Shown: positions 1 through 4,739 of the stretch, piece by piece
Layout: the number at the start of each line of letters is the position of its first letter
How positions within the stretch are numbered: the first letter of the stretch is position 1
Assembly: GCA_002497685.1 (NCBI GenBank)
Contig: DAEH01000043.1
Span: 1 to 6,102 of the forward strand
Source: Euryarchaeota archaeon UBA169
GTDB taxonomy: Archaea; Thermoplasmatota; Poseidoniia; MGIII; CG-Epi1
Reading direction: 5' to 3'
Length of the DNA: 6,102 nt
Translations under genes and position numbers: made by a program
The notes under the pieces: model-generated
Seen by the model: only the letters and a program-made list of their open reading frames with translations
Databases searched by the model: none
Told to the model about the DNA's origin: nothing

Positions 1-408
1 CCAGGCTTCGGCTACCAAACCATTAGGATCAATTAGGTAAGTAGTTCGTACTACTCCCAAGTAAGTTTTACCGTACATGGATTTTTCTTGCCAGACTCCA
101 TAGTCGTCAAGCATTTTCTTCTCAGTGTCAGCTAATAATTCAACACCGAGTCCATGCTTGTCAATAAATTTACAGTGTTTTGCAGCATTATCTGGACTTA
201 CACCTACAATTACAGCATCTTCATTTGTAAAATTCTTTAATTCTTCTGTAAATTCTTGTGCTTCTACAGTACATCCTGGCGTATCATCACGAGGATAAAA
301 ATATGCAACTAACCATTTACCTTTGTAATCTTCTAACGTCTTATTTTCTTCATCTTGATTTGGTAATTCAAAATTTGGTGCTTTGTTTCCAACTTCTAGT
401 ATAGTCAT
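1..408 (-). CDS. bcp: Peroxiredoxin, BCP/PrxQ type (partial; C-terminus outside window)
   Basis: This is a thiol peroxidase that reduces hydrogen peroxide and alkyl hydroperoxides, normally recharged by thioredoxin in the cytoplasm. The visible 136 residues start at ATG 406-408 (MTILEVGNKAPNFELP) and end in frame at base 1; BCP proteins are about 150-160 residues, so only a short tail is missing. The peroxidatic motif P39-R-D-D-T43-P-G-C46 is intact and Arg121 (VVRTTYLID) fits the conserved active-site arginine. The resolving cysteine found five residues after the peroxidatic one in many BCPs is Gln51 here. Cys79 (NAAKHCKFIDKHG) instead lies where the helix alpha-3 type of PrxQ carries its resolving cysteine. 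The gene lies 29 bp downstream of the carboxyltransferase on the same strand, with no Shine-Dalgarno site but a TATA-like element of its own. The family is certain; the disulphide pairing is inferred. Confidence 0.93.
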   Translation of the reverse strand, partial: MTILEVGNKAPNFELPNQDEENKTLEDYKGKWLVAYFYPRDDTPGCTVEAQEFTEELKNFTNEDAVIVGVSPDNAAKHCKFIDKHGLGVELLADTEKKMLDDYGVWQEKSMYGKTYLGVVRTTYLIDPNGLVAEAW

Positions 409-425
409 ACATTTCAGTAGACTAC

Positions 426-437
426 GATAGATATACG
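426..437 (-). promoter_or_regulatory. Possible TATA-like promoter element for the peroxiredoxin gene
   Basis: The short gap between the carboxyltransferase stop and the peroxiredoxin ATG reads CGTATATCTATC on the minus strand. Its centre is about 24 bp upstream of the ATG at 408, which would allow a leaderless or nearly leaderless transcript. Read-through from the upstream gene is equally possible, since the gap is only 29 bp. No Shine-Dalgarno motif is visible before the ATG. Confidence 0.35.
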
Positions 438-1982
438 TTACAGTGGAATATTACCGTGTTTTCTTTTAGGCCTATTTTCTCTTTTGTTCCCGTATCTTTC
501 CAATCCTAAAATCAACTCTTTTCTAGTTTCTCTTGGGAATATTACACGATCAATATATCCCATTTCAGCAGCAACATATGGAGATGCAAATTTATCCTTA
601 TAATTATCACTTAATTCTTTGTGGGCTTTCTCTGGGTCTTCAGCTTCTCCGATATCTTTTCTGAAGATAATGTTTACAGCACCATCAGCGCCCATTACTG
701 CAATTTCAGCAGTAGGCCATGCCAAGTTCAAGTCAGCACGTATATGTTTGGAAGCCATTACATCATAAGCTCCGCCATACGCTTTTCTCGTAATTACAGT
801 TAATTTAGGAACTGATGCTTCAGAAAAAGCATACAATAATTTTGCACCATGTCTAATAATTCCGCCATGTTCTTGCTCAGTTCCAGGAAGGAAACCAGGA
901 ACATCTACAAAGGTAACTAGTGGAATATTGAAAGCATCACAAAATCTAACAAATCTAGCAGCTTTAGTAGATGCATCAATATCTAAACATCCAGCTAGAA
1001 CAGAGGGTTGATTAGCGACAACTCCGATAGGATGGCCACGTAATCTTCCGAAACCGGTGATTATGTTTTTAGCCCAATGAGGTTGTACTTCGAACAAAGG
1101 ATCATCACAAATTAAGTTAATCAAATCCAACATATCGTAGGGGACAGTTGAAGTATCTGGGATGATTTCATCTAATTCAGGGATGCCATCAGCTTCTTCT
1201 TTGGTGTACGGAATAATGGGTAAACTTTCCATGTTATTTTGAGGAATAAAACTAATTAATTCTCTTAAAGATTCAAACATGTCTTCCTCAGATTCACATG
1301 CTAAATGTGCAACACCAGAAACTGAGTTATGAGTTATAGCCCCTCCAAGATCTTCAAAAGTTACTTCCTCATGTGTTACAGTTTTGATAACATCAGGTCC
1401 AGTGATAAACATATGACTTGTATCTTTCACCATTAGTGTAAAATCAGTCATAGCAGGACTATAGACTGCACCACCTGCACATGGTCCTAAAATTAATGAA
1501 AATTGAGGAATAACTCCTGATGACGTTACATTTCTGTAGAAAATTTCGGCATACCCTCCAAGACTTACAACTCCCTCTTGAATTCTAGCCCCTCCAGAAT
1601 CATTGAGTCCAATTATAGGGCATCCAGTTTTTGCAGCTAGATCCATAACTTTACAGATTTTCTGGGCATGAGCTTCACCTAATGCCCCTCCAAAAACAGT
1701 AAAATCTTGAGCAAAAAGATAAACGGTTCTTCCATTAATTGTACCATGGCCAGTAACGACACCATCGCCATCAGGTCTTTTCTTTTCTAATCCAAAATTG
1801 TTGCTACGGTGCTTAACCATAGCATCTAATTCTACAAAGGAATCAGCATCAAGTAGTGATTCTATTCTTTCTCGGGCAGTCATCTTTCCAGCTTTATGCT
1901 GTTTATCAATTCTAACTTGGTCTCCCTCTGAGACTTTCTTTAATTTTTTCTCAAGTTCTTTGATTTTATCAGATGTTCCCAT
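438..1982 (-). CDS. pccB: Acyl-CoA (propionyl-/acetyl-CoA) carboxylase, carboxyltransferase (beta) subunit
   Basis: This subunit transfers the carboxyl group from carboxybiotin to an acyl-CoA, giving methylmalonyl-CoA from propionyl-CoA and malonyl-CoA from acetyl-CoA. It works with separate biotin carboxylase and biotin carrier subunits, neither of which is in this window. The 514 residues match the family's usual 510-530. Residue numbers count ATG 1982 as 1. The N-terminal crotonase-fold half holds FAQDFTVFGGALGE (90-103), SGGARIQEG (129-137) and the first oxyanion-hole region, PCAGGAVYSPA (167-177). The C-terminal half holds DVPGFLPGT (360-368) and the second oxyanion region, RKAYGGAYDVM (399-409). 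Asp407 aligns with the residue (Asp422 of Streptomyces coelicolor PccB) known to influence propionyl- versus acetyl-CoA choice; archaeal homologues often use both. An in-frame TTG at 1985 would add one residue, but ATG is preferred. There is no Shine-Dalgarno site, and a TATA-like element about 26 bp upstream suggests leaderless translation. Confidence 0.95.
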   Translation of the reverse strand: MGTSDKIKELEKKLKKVSEGDQVRIDKQHKAGKMTARERIESLLDADSFVELDAMVKHRSNNFGLEKKRPDGDGVVTGHGTINGRTVYLFAQDFTVFGGALGEAHAQKICKVMDLAAKTGCPIIGLNDSGGARIQEGVVSLGGYAEIFYRNVTSSGVIPQFSLILGPCAGGAVYSPAMTDFTLMVKDTSHMFITGPDVIKTVTHEEVTFEDLGGAITHNSVSGVAHLACESEEDMFESLRELISFIPQNNMESLPIIPYTKEEADGIPELDEIIPDTSTVPYDMLDLINLICDDPLFEVQPHWAKNIITGFGRLRGHPIGVVANQPSVLAGCLDIDASTKAARFVRFCDAFNIPLVTFVDVPGFLPGTEQEHGGIIRHGAKLLYAFSEASVPKLTVITRKAYGGAYDVMASKHIRADLNLAWPTAEIAVMGADGAVNIIFRKDIGEAEDPEKAHKELSDNYKDKFASPYVAAEMGYIDRVIFPRETRKELILGLERYGNKRENRPKRKHGNIPL

Positions 1983-2003
1983 CAATGGCCTATCAGCCCA
2001 GTT

Positions 2004-2012
2004 CTATAACTT
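2004..2012 (-). promoter_or_regulatory. Probable TATA box for the carboxyltransferase gene
   Basis: On the minus strand the divergent gap reads AAGTTATAG, centred about 26 bp upstream of the ATG at 1982. That is the archaeal TATA-to-transcription-start distance, so transcription probably begins at or within a few bases of the start codon. This agrees with the lack of a Shine-Dalgarno site in the intervening sequence. It is a positional inference only. Confidence 0.5.
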
Positions 2013-2023
2013 TGTGCCTCCCC

Positions 2024-2034
2024 AAAATACTTAA
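2024..2034 (+). promoter_or_regulatory. Probable TATA box for hisS
   Basis: The plus-strand sequence AAAATACTTAA is centred about 28 bp upstream of the GTG at 2057, fitting a leaderless or near-leaderless hisS transcript. It lies about 20 bp from the opposite-strand TATA-like element of the carboxyltransferase gene, so the two divergent pre-initiation complexes would be very close and could interfere with each other. Confidence 0.5.
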
Positions 2035-2056
2035 CATAGACCCTAGGTAAGCTAAT

Positions 2057-3313
2057 GTGGCAAAAGGCGTCAAAGGTACACGTGATTTTTATCCAGAGGA
2101 GATGAGACTCCGAAATTGGTTGTTTGATAATTTCACATATGCTTCGCTTTTACATGGTTTTGAAGAATACGATGCACCTGTTTTAGAAACTGAAGAGCTT
2201 TACACTCGTAAACAAGGAGAAGACATAGTAAAACAGTTGTATAATTTTAAAGATAAAGGTGACAGAAACGTTAGTCTTCGTCCCGAAATGACGCCATCAT
2301 TAGCAAGAATGGTTATGTCTCGAGCAGGAGTTCTTCCAATGCCAATCAAATGGTTCTCAATTCCTCAGTGTTGGCGTTATGAAAGAATGCAAAAGGGAAG
2401 GGGTCGTGAGCATTTTCAATGGAATGTAGACATATGGGGTACTACTGAAATTTCAGCAGATGCAGAGTTATTTTCAGTCATCACTACATTCCTTGAAGGC
2501 GTTGGATTAACTGAAGAAGATGTAGTTATTCGAGTTAGCAGTAGAAAAGTTTTGGAAGAAGTGCTAGGAGCTTTAGGTATTGAAGGAGATAATTTTGCAC
2601 AAACCTGTATCATTGTGGATAAAATGGATAAACTTTCTTCCGAAATAATTAATGAGCAATTAGCGGAGTTGGGTCATAGTTCAGAAGTAATTTCAACAAT
2701 TCAATCTACATTAGGATTGAAGCATTTGAATTCATTAAAGAAAGTACTAAAATCTGACAGTGAGGCGTTGAAAGAGTTAACTGAATTGTTTGAGGCAATT
2801 GATTCTTATGGTATTTCTGATTGGGTTGAGTTTGATGGTTCTATAGTTAGAGGCCTTGCATACTACACAGGTTCAGTTTTCGAAGTTAATGATCGAAAAG
2901 GAAAGTTTAGGGCAATTTGTGGAGGTGGAAGATATGATACGCTTTTATCGACTTTAGGTGGAAAAGATTTGCCAGCTACAGGATTTGGATTTGGCGATAT
3001 GGTAATTATGGAACTTTTGAAAGATAAAAACTTACTTCCACAATTACTTAGTGGAGTTGAAGATGTGGTTATCGCTTTAGATCCGGAATTGAAAAATGTG
3101 GCCGTGAAAGTAGCTTCAGTCTTACGCGATTCAGATAGATTAGTAGATTTAGTTCTTGAAAACAAGAAAATGAAATGGGCATTTAAGCATGCAGAACGTG
3201 TTGGTGCTAATAGGATAATTTTGGTTGCTCCAGAAGAATGGAGTCGTCAAAAAATTAAGGTTAAAGATTTACAGACTGGTGAAGAATTCGAAACTACCTT
3301 AGAAGAAATTTAA
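2057..3313 (+). CDS. hisS: Histidyl-tRNA synthetase (class II), divergent motif 3
   Basis: This enzyme activates histidine with ATP and charges tRNA-His in the cytoplasm. The 418 residues are typical for the family. The class II core shows KGTRDFYPEE (6-15), motif 1 ending near GFEEYDAPVLE (34-44), SLRPEMTPSLARM (73-85), motif 2 with CWRYERMQKGRGREHFQ (105-121), the HisRS-specific signature VRGLAYYTGSVFE (264-276), where many homologues have GLDYYTG, and CGGGRYDTLL (288-297). Motif 3 reads GFGFGDMVIMELL (309-321) and lacks the Arg of the usual G-x-E-R-L pattern. I recall similar GFGFGD forms in some plant-organellar and bacterial HisRS, so it may mark a subfamily rather than a defect. The alpha/beta anticodon-binding domain is about 333-418. 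The start is GTG, because an in-frame TAA at 2048-2050 excludes upstream starts and the ATG at 2055 is out of frame. Only a weak AGGT lies 8 nt upstream. The cognate tRNA-His lies downstream at 4618-4695. Confidence 0.96.
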   Translation: MAKGVKGTRDFYPEEMRLRNWLFDNFTYASLLHGFEEYDAPVLETEELYTRKQGEDIVKQLYNFKDKGDRNVSLRPEMTPSLARMVMSRAGVLPMPIKWFSIPQCWRYERMQKGRGREHFQWNVDIWGTTEISADAELFSVITTFLEGVGLTEEDVVIRVSSRKVLEEVLGALGIEGDNFAQTCIIVDKMDKLSSEIINEQLAELGHSSEVISTIQSTLGLKHLNSLKKVLKSDSEALKELTELFEAIDSYGISDWVEFDGSIVRGLAYYTGSVFEVNDRKGKFRAICGGGRYDTLLSTLGGKDLPATGFGFGDMVIMELLKDKNLLPQLLSGVEDVVIALDPELKNVAVKVASVLRDSDRLVDLVLENKKMKWAFKHAERVGANRIILVAPEEWSRQKIKVKDLQTGEEFETTLEEI

Positions 3314-4584
3314 ACTTCGCATTCATTCAAAGGTTTATCATTTCTAGTTCTAATAATTATCGGAAATTCAAAGCATAGTTGACCTTTACTATTTCTCTCT
3401 TGTCTACGCTGATACTCCAATTCTACGACAAACCAATCTTCTTCTTTAAGTTCAGTTTTTTCTAATTTATATCCTTTTTCCAATAATTCTGAGGTGACAA
3501 TGTCCATATTTTCTTCGCCAAGTCTTCCACCTCCGGCCCATCCACAATCTACAAGGACAGGTTCATCGAAAAAAGGGCTATTCTCATATTGAGCCAGTCT
3601 GAACCTTGCAAACCGGACCTCATGCTTTCCAGAACCACTAGACACTTTTGTAACAATACAATCGGTTGTTTCTATAAATTTATATTTGTATGAGCCTTTA
3701 CGTTTTGGCTTTCCATTCATCGTGAATGTAATTTGATCATCTGCTTTTCTAAGAATGAACCCTTCCCAATCCTCTTCTTTTGCTTCATTAGCCATTTCTT
3801 CAGTAAAGACTTTAATGTTTCTTTTACCAAAATGATTTGTTAACTCTACTCTTTCAAGGAATGTGCGGTCAGTTACATCCTCACCGTACCAAAAAATAAC
3901 ATCAAAAACATTGTAATTGAATGTATATCCTTCAGTAATTAACGAGTCATATTTATTTTTTGCTTTAGCTTCAGTAGTAGTTTCAGTAGTCACAGCTTTC
4001 AGAACTTTTGGTTCTTCTTTACCATCTTTGTCAAATGCAATTAATTCTCCAATAATTAATGATTCCTCAGGTAATTTTTCTAAAGCATTTTTGATCTCAG
4101 TAACAACACTTAAAATTTCAGTTATGGGTTTAATTCTTCTAGTATATCCTATTTTTTCAGTACCTGTATTGTGTAGAAGTATACATGAGCCATCGTGTTT
4201 TCTTTCAGCTAACCATTCACCATCATAAGGATCATCATCTTTTTTCAATTTACTTATTGGTTTACAAGGTGCAAATGACTGAGTTAAGGTTGAACTAACA
4301 ACAATTTCTTCACCTAAAATGGCATCTTCACGATTTTCTACATAACCTTCTTCTTTCTTTTTCTTAATTTTCCTTTCGTATTCTAAAATCGCCTGTTCGT
4401 TATTAGTAGTTTCATTACTTCTACCTTTATTTTTACCATGAACCGTTTCTTCAGTAATTTGTTTCTTTCCGTCTTCCTCTTCTTTTGATGTCCACCATTC
4501 TGTAATAATTACATTATCTTTGACTTCAATAATCATATGTTTTAGCCTCCCAGTCAAGTGTAATTGGTACAATGTAGTTTTCAT
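3310..4584 (-). CDS. ATP-dependent DNA ligase-like protein with N-terminal WGR-like domain
   Basis: This probably seals nicks in DNA through an enzyme-AMP intermediate, as an accessory repair ligase; at 424 residues it is shorter than the roughly 600-residue archaeal replicative ligase. Counting from ATG 4584, residues 1-81 resemble the WGR domain of a small ligase family: TLYQLHLTGRLKH, then KKQITEETVHGKNKGRSNETT and a basic helix ending KKKKEEGYV. The literal Trp-Gly-Arg triplet is absent (WWTSKEEEDGKKQ). The nucleotidyltransferase core has motif I K129-H-D-G132 with Lys129 the expected AMP-accepting residue, motif III IIGE180, motif IIIa VFD228, motif IV E274-GFILRK280 and motif V K300-Y-K302. 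An OB-fold-like tail ends in IIIRTRNDK (409-417), resembling motif VI. A longer reading frame from GTG 4659 runs into tRNA-His and is rejected. ATG 4584 keeps the whole WGR start, has GAGGT 7 nt upstream and a TATA-like element about 27 bp upstream. ATG 4536 also has a good ribosome site. RNA ligation cannot be excluded. Confidence 0.85.
   Translation of the reverse strand: MKTTLYQLHLTGRLKHMIIEVKDNVIITEWWTSKEEEDGKKQITEETVHGKNKGRSNETTNNEQAILEYERKIKKKKEEGYVENREDAILGEEIVVSSTLTQSFAPCKPISKLKKDDDPYDGEWLAERKHDGSCILLHNTGTEKIGYTRRIKPITEILSVVTEIKNALEKLPEESLIIGELIAFDKDGKEEPKVLKAVTTETTTEAKAKNKYDSLITEGYTFNYNVFDVIFWYGEDVTDRTFLERVELTNHFGKRNIKVFTEEMANEAKEEDWEGFILRKADDQITFTMNGKPKRKGSYKYKFIETTDCIVTKVSSGSGKHEVRFARFRLAQYENSPFFDEPVLVDCGWAGGGRLGEENMDIVTSELLEKGYKLEKTELKEEDWFVVELEYQRRQERNSKGQLCFEFPIIIRTRNDKPLNECEV
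4545..4551 (-). promoter_or_regulatory. Shine-Dalgarno-like site before an internal ATG of the ligase gene
   Basis: The minus strand reads GGGAGG followed by CTAAAACAT and then ATG at 4536-4534, in frame with the ligase. This is the strongest Shine-Dalgarno match in the window. It could drive a 408-residue product lacking the first 16 residues. Because those residues (LYQLHLTGRLKH) match the start of the WGR-like domain, I treat ATG 4584 as the main start and this as a possible second start or chance. Confidence 0.35.
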
Positions 4585-4605
4585 TCTAAAACCTCTATAA
4601 TTTAG

Positions 4606-4617
4606 TACTATAAAAAA
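4606..4617 (-). promoter_or_regulatory. T-tract after tRNA-His overlapping a TATA-like element for the ligase gene
   Basis: Directly after the tRNA CCA the minus strand has TTTTTT (4617-4612) running into TTTATA (4614-4609). A T-run is a usual archaeal terminator signal and could end the tRNA transcript. The overlapping TTTATA is centred about 27 bp upstream of the ligase ATG at 4584, so the same bases may serve as its TATA box. Both roles are inferred from position and composition. Confidence 0.45.
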
Positions 4618-4695
4618 TGGGGCGAAGCCCGGGAATCGAACCCGGGACGAGGGAACCACAATCCCCCAGTTTAACCAAACTAGCCTAGCTTCGCC
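4618..4695 (-). tRNA. tRNA-His (GTG anticodon), with encoded G-1, C73 and CCA
   Basis: The cloverleaf reads from 4695 down. An extra 5' G (position -1) precedes the 7-bp acceptor stem GCGAAGC/GCTTCGC, and pairs with discriminator C73, the classic tRNA-His identity pair. The anticodon loop TTGTGGT carries GTG, closed by GGGGA/TCCCT with a G27-U43 wobble. The T arm is CCGGG-TTCGATT-CCCGG. The D stem GGCT/AACT is weak, with a G-U pair and a C12-A23 mismatch; the D loop keeps GG (18-19). CCA is encoded at 4620-4618 and followed at once by a T-run. I see no intron. The gene lies between the mutase and the ligase on the same strand, close to hisS, with its own TATA-like element. Confidence 0.95.
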
Positions 4696-4718
4696 ACTAT
4701 TTCATGACTGGCAAGGCA

Positions 4719-4728
4719 TTACATAAAA
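4719..4728 (-). promoter_or_regulatory. Probable TATA box for tRNA-His
   Basis: The 44-bp gap between the mutase stop and the tRNA reads TTTTATGTAA on the minus strand, centred about 28 bp upstream of the tRNA 5' end at 4695. That is the expected archaeal spacing, so the tRNA probably has its own promoter rather than depending on mutase read-through. Confidence 0.5.
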
Positions 4729-4739
4729 TTACTTGAGAA

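Noticed and set aside
1987..1999. GGCCTATCAGCC, an imperfect palindrome between the TATA-like element and the carboxyltransferase start, as a possible operator
   Set aside because: Only 3-bp arms match exactly; too short to separate from chance.
2015..2022. GGGGAGG on the minus strand in the divergent gap, resembling a Shine-Dalgarno site
   Set aside because: No start codon follows at a useful distance; the carboxyltransferase ATG is more than 30 bp away.
621..2034. Plus-strand reading frames of 60 and 78 codons opposite the carboxyltransferase
   Set aside because: They are shadows of a strongly conserved gene and show no recognisable protein features.
2055..2105. Out-of-frame 16-codon reading frame from ATG 2055, ending at a TGA overlapping hisS codon 16 with AGAGGAG just before it
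   Set aside because: The purine-rich tract abuts the internal ATG with no spacing, and starting HisRS at codon 16 would remove the conserved KGTRDF segment; it is probably chance.
3917..4228. 103-codon plus-strand frame opposite the ligase
   Set aside because: Its hydrophobic look comes from the antisense of Lys/Glu-rich codons; no ribosome site or family resemblance is seen.
4585..4659. N-terminal extension of the ligase frame from a GTG at 4659
   Set aside because: It starts inside the tRNA-His anticodon loop and translates tRNA sequence (SSRVRFPGF), a common artefact; the WGR-like domain begins at ATG 4584.
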